Below, piece by piece: positions 43,616-51,880 of a stretch of 64,000 nucleotides of DNA (its first letter is position 1; the number at the start of each line of letters is the position of its first letter). This stretch comes from Bacteroidota bacterium (lineage in GTDB: Bacteria > Bacteroidota > Bacteroidia > Bacteroidales > Dysgonomonadaceae). The stretch is taken from assembly GCA_023388315.1 (NCBI GenBank), contig JAEWGM010000001.1, forward strand, positions 60,457-124,456, written 5' to 3'. The translations under genes and the position numbers were made by a program. Below the pieces are notes generated by a model. The model was not told the DNA's origin and made no database searches. It was given only the letters and a program-made list of their open reading frames with translations.

Positions 43616-44926
43616 TCAATTTCGAGCATTCAACATCTCCAACCGTTTCTGCAAATCATCCAATTGACTTTCAGGCACCAGCGATGTACAAATGCGCAGC
43701 ACGCCTTTGAGGTCGCTGCCGGTGGTATCCAGCGCGAGAGCGCACATTCCGTATTGCAAAATCAATTCGAGGAGTTGGTTGCTGTTTAATTTATCAAGCC
43801 CTACGGTGAAATAAAAACCGTCGCCGATAGGCTCGTTACCGTCTTTGTCGTATACGATGTGGAAACCGTTGTCGGTAAACATCTTTTTCGCCCGATGCGT
43901 TTTTTCGGCATACACTTTGGTGGATTCCACGAAGTTGAAAAGCCCATCGTTGGTGGCTTTCAACAGCGCAGCCAATCCGAATTGGGCGGAATGCGTAACT
44001 CCGGCCGACAAACCGTAAAGTGCCGCCGAAATCATGGCTTCGCCAAAACGTTTTCTTCCGAAACGGTTCTCCAAATCGGGAAATTCCCGGTCAAACAGTT
44101 TGGGTGAAATCACCATCATCCCCACTCGTTGCCCGGCGTAGCTGAACGCTTTTGAACTGGATATCAACAATAAATAGTTATCGGTATATTGCGCTGCCGT
44201 GGGAAAATAAGGGAACGTGCCGGGATGAGAATAATCGCGACGATAATCCATGCCGAAATAAGCCAAATCTTCAATCACAATCACATCGTATTTTGTAGCC
44301 AGTTCGCCGATAATCTGCAACTCTTCGGGCGTGAAACATTGCCACGTGGGATTGTTGGGATTGGAGTAAAGAATGCTCTGAATTTGTCCGGTTTTGAGGT
44401 AACTTTCCAACTTCTCCCGCAGTTTTTCACCACGATAATGAAACACATCAAACGATTCATATCCTTGCTGCAACAACCTCACTTGCAGCTTGTTTACATT
44501 AAATCCGGGATCGATAAAAAGCGTGCCTTTGCTTCTGTCTTTATGACAGTTATTCGCCACCAAAAACGACGCGAACGTGCTTTGCGTGGAACCTACCGCC
44601 GGAACGCAGTTCTTTGGTTGCACATCCACGTTTACGAATAATTTTACGAATCGCGCTATTTCCGATTTCAATTCGGGTACGCCGTCCAAATTGGGGTAAA
44701 TGGCGCTCACGCCTTTTTTCATTGCTTCCGCTTCGGCCTCAACCGCCACTTGTGGCGATGGCAGCCCGGGAACACCCATTTCCATGCGCACGAATTTTGT
44801 GCCGGTTTTCTGTTCCAGGACATTTACCAACGCAACCAAATCGCGAATGGAGGCGATTGCCAATTGCTTTATGTTTAAGCTTTTTACAGTTTCATTGATG
44901 ATTTCTTTTGAAATTGGGAAGTTCAT
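43616..44926 (-). CDS. PLP-dependent aminotransferase (class I/II)
   Basis: The 436-residue fold-type I enzyme has SNPNNPTWQCFTPEEL (substrate-carboxylate region), VIVIEDLAYFGMDYR (Asp-x-x-Tyr to the PLP ring), and SSSKAFSYAGQRVGMMV with the Schiff-base lysine. The specific amino acid is not readable. Position next to ADP-forming acyl-CoA synthetase and indolepyruvate oxidoreductase genes suggests that it feeds 2-oxoacids into that pathway. Confidence 0.9.
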   Translation of the reverse strand: MNFPISKEIINETVKSLNIKQLAIASIRDLVALVNVLEQKTGTKFVRMEMGVPGLPSPQVAVEAEAEAMKKGVSAIYPNLDGVPELKSEIARFVKLFVNVDVQPKNCVPAVGSTQSTFASFLVANNCHKDRSKGTLFIDPGFNVNKLQVRLLQQGYESFDVFHYRGEKLREKLESYLKTGQIQSILYSNPNNPTWQCFTPEELQIIGELATKYDVIVIEDLAYFGMDYRRDYSHPGTFPYFPTAAQYTDNYLLLISSSKAFSYAGQRVGMMVISPKLFDREFPDLENRFGRKRFGEAMISAALYGLSAGVTHSAQFGLAALLKATNDGLFNFVESTKVYAEKTHRAKKMFTDNGFHIVYDKDGNEPIGDGFYFTVGLDKLNSNQLLELILQYGMCALALDTTGSDLKGVLRICTSLVPESQLDDLQKRLEMLNARN

Positions 44927-45172
44927 ATTTTTGGGTTTAATGTTTAATGTTCAATGTTCAGGGTTCAATATTCAATGTTTAAAGTTCAAAGTTTAGGGTT
45001 CAGGCTGCCTTGTATTTTACCCTGAAATTGGTTTATATCTAAAATCTAACAGTCTAATATCTAAAAATCGTAAATCTAAAATCGTAAAACTTGTCCGCCC
45101 GCCGGCGGATCTACAATATCTAACAGTCTAATCATCTTTGTTCCTTGCTCCTTGCTCTATGCTCTATGCTCT
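44927..45172. repeat. Mosaic of four word-repeat types
   Basis: The whole gap between the aminotransferase and acyl-CoA synthetase genes is repeat. 44935-45005: about eight GTTCAATGTTTA(A) words. 45031-45090: TCTAAAATCTAACAG and AAAATCGTAAATC words. 45092-45110: a GC-rich TCCGCC/GGCGGA palindrome. 45110-45135: TCTAACAGTCTAAT again. 45138-45170: CCTTGCTC and CTATGCTCTATG words. Each type occurs alone in other gaps of the window. Confidence 0.7.
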
Positions 45173-47218
45173 TTAAATCCTAACCACCACATCCACCGCT
45201 GCAAGGCGATTACCACGCCCCATCAACGGATTGAGGTCCATTTCTTCTATTTCGGGAGCGATATCCAATAATTGAGAAACTTTGCAGATGACATCGGCAA
45301 AAACTTCTTCGTTAATACCTTCTTTGCCGCGAACGCCTTGAATCATTTTATATGATTTCAACGAACGAATCATCCGCAGCGCTTCTTCCCGACTCACAGG
45401 CGCCAACGCGTATTGGATGTCCTTGAGTACTTCCACAAAAATGCCGCCCAAGCCGCACGTAATTAAATGGCCGAAACCGGGTTCTTTTTTCACACCGATA
45501 AACACTTCCAAACCACTTTCCATTTGACTCAATTCCACACCCGTGGCGTTTTCAATTGCGTTTAAACGGGCGAAATTTGCTTTCACGGAATCGGGCGTTG
45601 TAACGTTTAATACCACACCGCCAACATCCGATTTATGCGCCGGCCCCACCACTTTCATCGCCAACGGAAAGCCCAATTCTCGCGCTGCCGATATTGCGTC
45701 TTCTTCTGAAACAACGATGCGATTTTTGGGGCAATCAATTCCAATTAAATCTAACAACCGAAATCCTATTTCAGTAGATATCATCCCTTTTTTATCTTTT
45801 AGCAAAGCTTTGATTTTCGATTCATTTTTCAAGCTTTTCTTCTTGTTTTGTTGTTCCGGCGCGATATATCGGCTTTCTGCTAACAACGCGTTTCCCAAAA
45901 CGGCTTCGTCCTCAAAGAAAATGCCGCCATCGTTTACGAATTGTTTCATCTCTTCCGAAGCGTTCAGCACAGAAGGCAAAACGGTGTAAATGGGTTTTTG
46001 ACAACTTTTCTGCTGTTCGCGAATAACCCGATACGCATCCGCGTTGGAAAACAATCCCGGACTGCCAAAGATTACCGCGATGCCATCGATATTGTCTAAC
46101 CCATCGCAAAAGCGAATGCATTTTTCTAATTGTGGCGCGGTTCCTGTTGCCAAAATATCGATGGGGTTTGCCGTGGACGAACCTTCGAAAAGTTCCGCGA
46201 GCAAACCGCTCATCTTTTCATCCGGTAGGTGCGGCACCTCCATTCCACCGTTTGAGAGCACATCGGTGAGCATTACCGCGGGGCCTCCGGCGTGCGTAAT
46301 GATGGCCATGCGTTTACCTTTTAGGCGTGGATGTTGCAAAACAGCGCCCACCGCCGTTAATTCGCCACGGCTTTGGCAGCGGATTATGCCCGCTTTTCTG
46401 AAAAGCGCGTCCACCGCCATATCCGAATTGAGCATCGCCCCGGTGTGTGAAGCAGCGGCGCGCCCACCGGCATCGGATGTACCGGATTTTATCGCAGCGA
46501 TGCGGCATCCTTTTTCGATAAGTTCGCGCGCGTTTTTCAGCAATACTTGTGGCTTTTTGATGCTCTCAATGTACATCAACACAGTTTGTGGCGATGTGCC
46601 CTTTTCATATTTGTCATTGATATATTCCAACACATCTTCCACACAAGTTTGCGCAGCATTGCCCACCGAATAAACGGACGAAAAGGCGAGCCCCTTGCTC
46701 AACGCCGATTCTAAAATGAAAACACACGTAGCGCCCGAACTGGAAATAAGAGCGGCACCCTCCCACTCCATTTCGGGAACGGGTGTGGTGAAAACCGACT
46801 GGTGCAGCGGATTCATTACGCCAATGCAGTTCGGGCCAATCAGCGTGGCTCCGTAGTTATCGGCAAGTCGTGCCATTTCCTGTTCTAGTTTTTTGCCTTC
46901 GGCGCCCATTTCCGAAAAACCGGCGGAAAGCACGATGATGGCTTTGGTGTTTTTCTCTTCGAGCAACGTCTTTATGGTATCTACACACAACGTGGCGGGA
47001 ATGGCCAAAAGCGCCAAATCCGTCGGCGGCAAATCGAAAACATTTTTGAATGTTGTTACGCCTTGCACATTTTCATTTTTCGGGTTTACCGCGTACAGTT
47101 TTCCCTGAAACGTTCCGTTTTTGATGTTGTAAAGCGCTTTTCCGCCCGGTTTTTCTATATTCTCCGATGCGCCTACAACAGCAATGCTTTTGGGGTTAAT
47201 TAATTGTGAAGTTATCAT
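45173..47218 (-). CDS. Acetate-CoA ligase (ADP-forming) family, fused alpha-beta
   Basis: The 681-residue protein fuses an alpha-like part (CoA-binding domain 1-130, SIAVVGASENIEKPGGKALYN; ligase domain with IITHAGGPAVMLTDV, including the phosphorylated His) to a beta-like ATP-grasp part (about 460-681, FPLAMKVVGPAHKSDVGGVVLN). It converts acyl-CoA plus ADP and phosphate to acid plus ATP, a substrate-level phosphorylation step of amino acid fermentation. It is encoded after iorA and iorB on the same strand, with a 126-bp repeat-rich gap. Confidence 0.92.
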   Translation of the reverse strand: MITSQLINPKSIAVVGASENIEKPGGKALYNIKNGTFQGKLYAVNPKNENVQGVTTFKNVFDLPPTDLALLAIPATLCVDTIKTLLEEKNTKAIIVLSAGFSEMGAEGKKLEQEMARLADNYGATLIGPNCIGVMNPLHQSVFTTPVPEMEWEGAALISSSGATCVFILESALSKGLAFSSVYSVGNAAQTCVEDVLEYINDKYEKGTSPQTVLMYIESIKKPQVLLKNARELIEKGCRIAAIKSGTSDAGGRAAASHTGAMLNSDMAVDALFRKAGIIRCQSRGELTAVGAVLQHPRLKGKRMAIITHAGGPAVMLTDVLSNGGMEVPHLPDEKMSGLLAELFEGSSTANPIDILATGTAPQLEKCIRFCDGLDNIDGIAVIFGSPGLFSNADAYRVIREQQKSCQKPIYTVLPSVLNASEEMKQFVNDGGIFFEDEAVLGNALLAESRYIAPEQQNKKKSLKNESKIKALLKDKKGMISTEIGFRLLDLIGIDCPKNRIVVSEEDAISAARELGFPLAMKVVGPAHKSDVGGVVLNVTTPDSVKANFARLNAIENATGVELSQMESGLEVFIGVKKEPGFGHLITCGLGGIFVEVLKDIQYALAPVSREEALRMIRSLKSYKMIQGVRGKEGINEEVFADVICKVSQLLDIAPEIEEMDLNPLMGRGNRLAAVDVVVRI

Positions 47219-47220
47219 TG

Positions 47221-47344
47221 GTGAAAAATGTTAGATGTCAGATAATGGTTGTTATTTGTGGCGAACGGGATGCTGTATTAATCGCGCAATAGCACTCTTC
47301 GCCCAATGCCCAACGCTCAATGCTCAATGCCCAAAGCCCAACGC
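47221..47344. repeat. CCCAATGCTCAA word repeat
   Basis: From 47305 to 47344 about six near-copies of CCCAA(C/T)GCTCAATG occur between the IorB stop and the synthetase gene, preceded by TTAGATGTCAGAT words at 47230. The type resembles the CTCTATGCTC words at 45140. Confidence 0.6.
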
Positions 47345-47947
47345 TCAGAGCCCTTCGCCCACAGCCACATATTCCTGCGCGAACGCGCGGCCCGCGTGCA
47401 GCGCTTTGAGGTTCATTTCCACCACTTCGGCACCTTTTCTGTTGAAAATGGCTTCGGTGCCCTTCTCTAAATAATTGAAGGGAATGTCAATGAACGGTGA
47501 AGCGGCGCCCAAAATCACAAAATTGGAGGCTCGCACGTTACCGGTTATTTCTTTGGCGATGAAATCGGCATCAATTAAAACGTGGTTGGGCAACGATTTA
47601 ATTTGAGCGAGCAATTCTTCCTCGTTAGGGTAATTGGGAATATTGATGAACGGCGTGGAGTTGGCTACCACAAAGCCATCGGGTTTCAAAAATGGGAGGT
47701 AACGCAACGCTTCCATTGGTTCTACCGATAAGATTACATCGGCAGTGCCTTTGGCGATTAAATCGGAATAAACGGGCGAATCCGAAATGCGCAAATACGA
47801 TTGCACATCGCCTCCACGCTGGCTCATACCGTGCGTTTCAGCTTGTTTCAGATACAAATTGTTGGTTAACGCCGCAGCACCCAATGCCGCGGCAATGGTT
47901 AAAATTCCTTGGCCGCCCACACCGGCTAAAACGATATCTGTTTTCAT
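47345..47947 (-). CDS. iorB: Indolepyruvate oxidoreductase subunit beta
   Basis: The 200-residue protein is the gamma-type subunit of 2-oxoacid:ferredoxin oxidoreductases, with VLAGVGGQGILTIAAALG at the N terminus and ETHGMSQRGGDVQSYLRIS. With IorA it oxidises aryl pyruvates to aryl acetyl-CoA and reduces ferredoxin. It starts 1 bp after the iorA stop region, as expected for a fixed-ratio complex. Confidence 0.93.
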   Translation of the reverse strand: MKTDIVLAGVGGQGILTIAAALGAAALTNNLYLKQAETHGMSQRGGDVQSYLRISDSPVYSDLIAKGTADVILSVEPMEALRYLPFLKPDGFVVANSTPFINIPNYPNEEELLAQIKSLPNHVLIDADFIAKEITGNVRASNFVILGAASPFIDIPFNYLEKGTEAIFNRKGAEVVEMNLKALHAGRAFAQEYVAVGEGL

Positions 47948-47948
47948 A

Positions 47949-49553
47949 TTATGCTTGGTTTTTTCTTTTCATTTTTACATCACGACGGTTCTTTTGAATG
48001 CAAACCCTCCTCGGAATGATAACTGAAACACCTTTGTATTCAATCTCTTCACGAATAATTTTTCGCAATTCATCCTGGTTTTTCGGCACCGGGCGCAAAG
48101 GAATAATGTGCTCAGGATGAACACCGATGCCCTGACAAATGGTTTCGATTTTGTTTTTGGCGGATGACTCTTGCCCACCGGTCATTGAAATGGACTCATT
48201 ATCGGAAATGATGATGGTGATGTTGGTATCTTCGTTCACCGCGTCCAACAATCCGGTCATTCCCGAGTGAGTGAACGTGGAGTCGCCGATAACAGCCACC
48301 GCGGGAAACAAACCGGCATCGGCAGCGCCTTTGGCCATAGTGATAGACGCGCCCATATCCACGCAGGTGTTGATGGATTCATAAGGCGGAAGCGCACCCA
48401 ACGTGTAACAACCGATATCGGAAAAAACGCGCCCGTTGGGGTAATTTTTCAGCACATCGTTTAACGCGCTGTAAACATCTTTGTGGCTGCAACCATCGCA
48501 CAGCGCGGGCGGCCGTGGGGCAAGCAAACTCGAAGCGGGCAATCCTTCCGCCGTGGGCAAGCCAAAAGCGCGCGCAACATGGTCGGGATTCAACTCTCCG
48601 GTGCGGGGCAACGTGCCGTCTAATCGGCCTTTGATTCTTTCTGGATGCGGAAAACCTCTCAACAATTCTTCCACAACCGGATAGCCCTCTTCCAACACCA
48701 CAATCTCACGGCATTCCGCAAGCAGTTGCGAAAGTTGCTTTTCGGGAAGCGGATATTGCGTGATTTTCAATACGGGATACGGCACATTTCCTTTGAAAAC
48801 TTCCATCAAGTAGTTATACGCAATTCCGCAGGCAACCACGCCTTTGGATGTGTCTTTTCCGGGGAAATAATGGGTGAAGTGCGCGTTTTCCGATGCCTCC
48901 ATAAACGTTTGCTGCTTCTCTAATAAAATGTTGTATCGCTTTTTGGCGATTACGGGCAGCAACACATATTGACGCTTATCGGCAGGTGTTTTTAGCGCGT
49001 TCTCTTCACGGGCTTCGCCCGATGTTTCCACCCCGGCACGCGAGTGCGCCAATCGGGTGGTAATGCGCAATAGAACAGGCGTTCCTAATTCTTCGGACAA
49101 ATCAAAAGCGTATTTTGTCAATTCATACGCTTCCTGTTGGTTAGACGGCTCCAAGATGGGAACCATAGCAAATTTTCCGTACACGCGCGAATCTTGTTCG
49201 TTTTGCGATGAGTGCATGGAGGGGTCATCGGCGCTCACTACCACAAAACCGCCGTTTGCGCCCGTGATGGCGGCATTCATAAAACAATCGGCCGCCACAT
49301 TCAAGCCAACGTGCTTCATGCACACCAAGGCACGCTTTCCGGCATACGACATTCCCAAAGCGCTTTCCATCGCCGTTTTTTCGTTGGCCGCCCATTCCCG
49401 ATGAATGTTCCGCGCCACGGCGGTTTTGGATTGTTGAATGTGTTCGGTAATTTCGGTGGAAGGCGTTCCGGGATACGCGTAAACGCCCGATATGCCCGCG
49501 TCAATGGCGCCTTGTGCAATGGCTTCCACTCCTAAAAGAAGTTGTTTTTTCAT
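47949..49553 (-). CDS. iorA: Indolepyruvate oxidoreductase subunit alpha, without ferredoxin domain
   Basis: The 534-residue protein has YPGTPSTEITEHIQ (pyrimidine domain), ALVCMKHVGLNVAADCFMNA, LCDGCSHKDVY and the thiamine-diphosphate block GDSTFTHSGMTGLLDAVNEDTNITIIISDN. It ends soon after IIPRRVCIQ. Characterised archaeal IorA proteins are longer, with a C-terminal CxxCxxC ferredoxin domain that is absent here; a single Cys remains. The complex may use a separate ferredoxin. A TAACTTTG box at 49607-49614 lies upstream. Confidence 0.92.
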   Translation of the reverse strand: MKKQLLLGVEAIAQGAIDAGISGVYAYPGTPSTEITEHIQQSKTAVARNIHREWAANEKTAMESALGMSYAGKRALVCMKHVGLNVAADCFMNAAITGANGGFVVVSADDPSMHSSQNEQDSRVYGKFAMVPILEPSNQQEAYELTKYAFDLSEELGTPVLLRITTRLAHSRAGVETSGEAREENALKTPADKRQYVLLPVIAKKRYNILLEKQQTFMEASENAHFTHYFPGKDTSKGVVACGIAYNYLMEVFKGNVPYPVLKITQYPLPEKQLSQLLAECREIVVLEEGYPVVEELLRGFPHPERIKGRLDGTLPRTGELNPDHVARAFGLPTAEGLPASSLLAPRPPALCDGCSHKDVYSALNDVLKNYPNGRVFSDIGCYTLGALPPYESINTCVDMGASITMAKGAADAGLFPAVAVIGDSTFTHSGMTGLLDAVNEDTNITIIISDNESISMTGGQESSAKNKIETICQGIGVHPEHIIPLRPVPKNQDELRKIIREEIEYKGVSVIIPRRVCIQKNRRDVKMKRKNQA

Positions 49554-49606
49554 TGTAAGTATTTTATTTTTAGTTACTCGGTTGTCAAATTGGTATTAAA
49601 GAAACC

Positions 49607-49614
49607 CAAAGTTA
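49607..49614 (-). promoter_or_regulatory. -7 box of iorA operon promoter
   Basis: TAACTTTG on the minus strand, 54 bp before the iorA start and divergent from the DPP III promoter. Confidence 0.4.
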
Positions 49615-49671
49615 CAATTTTTCGGGATAATACTTAATCTAAATGATAGTTTTAACGAATAAAAATTTCAT

Positions 49672-49679
49672 TATCTTTG
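49672..49679 (+). promoter_or_regulatory. -7 box of DPP III gene promoter
   Basis: TATCTTTGC, 35 bp before the ATG at 49715, an exact TAnnTTTGC. This supports 49715 over the upstream in-frame ATG at 49643, which would place the box inside the coding region. Confidence 0.55.
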
Positions 49680-49714
49680 CACCCAAATACTTAAAACAAA
49701 TCCATCTAAGAAAA

Positions 49715-51781
49715 ATGAAAAAGTTATTTTTTATGCTATCAACCCTCTTTTTATTGGCAGCCTGCACCGGTAACAAATCGGAAAGCGCGCCTGTATCCGA
49801 AGAACCGGATGTGGCGGACGCCAATTTCCAGTACAAAGTAGACCGGTTTGCCGATGTGGAAATTTTGCGATATTATGTGCCCGGTTTTAAAAATTTGCCG
49901 CTGGCACAAAAAGAATTAATTTATTATCTATCGCAAGCCGCTTTGGAAGGCCGCGATATTTTATACGACCAGCACAACCGTTACAATTTAACCATTCGGC
50001 GCGTGTGTGAAGGCGTGTACGAAAATTATATGGGCGATAAGTCGTCAGAAGATTGGAAGAATTTTGAAACCTACCTCAAACAAATTTGGATGGCAAACGG
50101 CATTCACCACCACTATTCCGAAGACAAAATTATGCCGCAATTCTCACAAGATTATTTCGTGTCCATCGTAAAAGGCGTGGACCCGGGACGTATGCCGTTT
50201 CGCGACGGAATGGCCGCCGATGAAACATTGAATGAAATACTTCCCGTGATGTTCGATGCCAACGTGATGCCCAAGCGAATGAACCAAGCTGCCGGCGCCG
50301 ATATTGTTGCCACTTCGGCAGTGAACTTTTACGAAGGCGTTACGCAAAAAGAAGTGGAAGAATTTTATAACAAACTGAAAGACCCGAACGATAACACCCC
50401 TGTTTCTCACGGCTTAAACAGCAAGGTGGTGAATAAAGACGGCACCGTTTCGGAACAAGTGTGGAAATTGGGCGGAATGTACGACAGAGCCATCGCGCGC
50501 ATCATCGGATGGTTGGAAAAAGCCGCCGATGTGGCCGAAAGTGACCAACAAAAAGACATCATCAACACGCTGATTGCCTATTATCAATCGGGAGATTTGA
50601 AAACGTTCGACGATTATTCCGTGAAATGGGTAAATGACACCACCTCACGCGTGGATTTCATCAACGGCTTCATCGAAACCTACACCGACCCGCTGGGAAT
50701 GAAAGCTACATGGGAATCGCTGGTGAATTTCAAAAGCGAAGAAGCATCTAAACGCACACAACTGATCAGTGAGAACGCGCAATGGTTTGAAACCCACTCT
50801 CCTATTGACGATCGCTTCAAGAAAGAAGAGGTGAAAGGCGTGTCGGCAAAAGTGATTACAGCCGCCATTTTGGGAGGCGATTGCTACCCGGCAACGCCCA
50901 TCGGCATTAACCTGCCCAACGCCAACTGGATTCGTCGCGACCACGGTTCCAAATCGGTAACCATCGACAATATCACCTCCGCTTACGACAACGCGGCGCA
51001 AGCAAGCGGTTTCAACGAAGAATTTATGTGGAGCGACGTGGAACGCGAACGTTCCAAACAATACGGTTCGCTTACCGATAACTTGCATACCGACCTGCAC
51101 GAATGCCTCGGGCACGGATCCGGAAAATTGCTTCCGGGTGTGGATGGCGACGCACTGAGAGCCTACGGATCACCGTTGGAAGAAACCCGTGCCGACTTGT
51201 TTGCGTTGTATTATTTGGGCGACGAAAAAATGGTGGAACTCGGCTTATTGCCCGATATGGAAGCATATAAAGCGCAATATTACAAATACCTGATGAATGG
51301 CGCGATGACACAACTCACACGCATTCAGCCGGGTAAAAACATCGAACAGGCGCATATGCGCAATCGCGCGCTCATTTCAAATTGGGTGCTGGAAAACGGA
51401 AAATCCGATAACGTGGTGGAATTGAAACAACAAGACGGAAAAACATATATTGTTGTAAACAATTATGAAAAACTACGCGAATTGTTCGGACAGTTGCTGT
51501 CGGAAGTACAACGCATTAAATCGGAAGGCGATTTCGAAGCGGGTAAAAACTTAGTTGAAACCTACGGCGTGAAAGTGAACCAAGCGTTGCACAAAGAAAT
51601 ATTAGACCGAAACAACCAACTGAACCTGGCTCCTTACAAAGGTTTCGTAAATCCAGTGTACACGCTCGTCACCGATGAAAACGGAAAGGTTACCGATGTA
51701 ACCATTTCATACGATGAAGATTACGTGAAACAACATATGCGTTATTCAAAACAATATTCTGTATTGCCGTTGAAGAATTAA
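49715..51781 (+). CDS. Dipeptidyl peptidase III-like lipoprotein (M49)
   Basis: About 688 residues starting with a lipoprotein signal (LLAACTGN, Cys17). The zinc motif HECLGH (His462, Glu463, His467) is the bacterial M49 form of HEXXGH, and EETRADLFALYYLGD supplies the third ligand. DPP III removes dipeptides from the N terminus of short peptides. Some databases label such proteins dihydrofolate reductase; the sequence does not support that. The lipobox places it in the envelope, which fits peptide scavenging. Confidence 0.9.
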   Translation: MKKLFFMLSTLFLLAACTGNKSESAPVSEEPDVADANFQYKVDRFADVEILRYYVPGFKNLPLAQKELIYYLSQAALEGRDILYDQHNRYNLTIRRVCEGVYENYMGDKSSEDWKNFETYLKQIWMANGIHHHYSEDKIMPQFSQDYFVSIVKGVDPGRMPFRDGMAADETLNEILPVMFDANVMPKRMNQAAGADIVATSAVNFYEGVTQKEVEEFYNKLKDPNDNTPVSHGLNSKVVNKDGTVSEQVWKLGGMYDRAIARIIGWLEKAADVAESDQQKDIINTLIAYYQSGDLKTFDDYSVKWVNDTTSRVDFINGFIETYTDPLGMKATWESLVNFKSEEASKRTQLISENAQWFETHSPIDDRFKKEEVKGVSAKVITAAILGGDCYPATPIGINLPNANWIRRDHGSKSVTIDNITSAYDNAAQASGFNEEFMWSDVERERSKQYGSLTDNLHTDLHECLGHGSGKLLPGVDGDALRAYGSPLEETRADLFALYYLGDEKMVELGLLPDMEAYKAQYYKYLMNGAMTQLTRIQPGKNIEQAHMRNRALISNWVLENGKSDNVVELKQQDGKTYIVVNNYEKLRELFGQLLSEVQRIKSEGDFEAGKNLVETYGVKVNQALHKEILDRNNQLNLAPYKGFVNPVYTLVTDENGKVTDVTISYDEDYVKQHMRYSKQYSVLPLKN

Positions 51782-51796
51782 GTTTCTAATTTACAA

Positions 51797-51855
51797 AAAT
51801 GCACCGTCATAGTGCAAAATATTCACAAAAATGCACTCAGTGAGTGCATTTTTTA
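51797..51855. repeat. Paired TGCAC hairpins upstream of AAA ATPase
   Basis: An imperfect hairpin TGCAC...GTGCA (51800-51816 region) is followed by ATGCACTC-AGT-GAGTGCAT (51831-51849), a perfect 8-bp stem with 3-nt loop followed by six T residues. The second could terminate DPP III transcripts. Both share AAAATGCAC, as diverged copies. Confidence 0.65.
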
Positions 51856-51857
51856 TT

Positions 51858-51865
51858 TATCTTTG
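51858..51865 (+). promoter_or_regulatory. -7 box of AAA ATPase promoter
   Basis: TATCTTTG, 15 bp before the ATG and directly after the T-run of the hairpin. Confidence 0.45.
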
Positions 51866-51880
51866 TGATAAAAACTTTAG

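Noticed and set aside
46044..46673. 209-codon plus-strand ORF
   Set aside because: Antisense to the ADP-forming acyl-CoA synthetase; Ser/Pro-rich shadow frame.
49643..49714. Upstream ATG extending the DPP III gene by 24 residues
   Set aside because: The extension would place a TATCTTTGC promoter box in the coding region and bury the lipoprotein signal.
49715..51781. Dihydrofolate reductase name sometimes given to this protein type
   Set aside because: The protein has HECLGH and no DHFR motifs. The true FolA is at 58023-58550.
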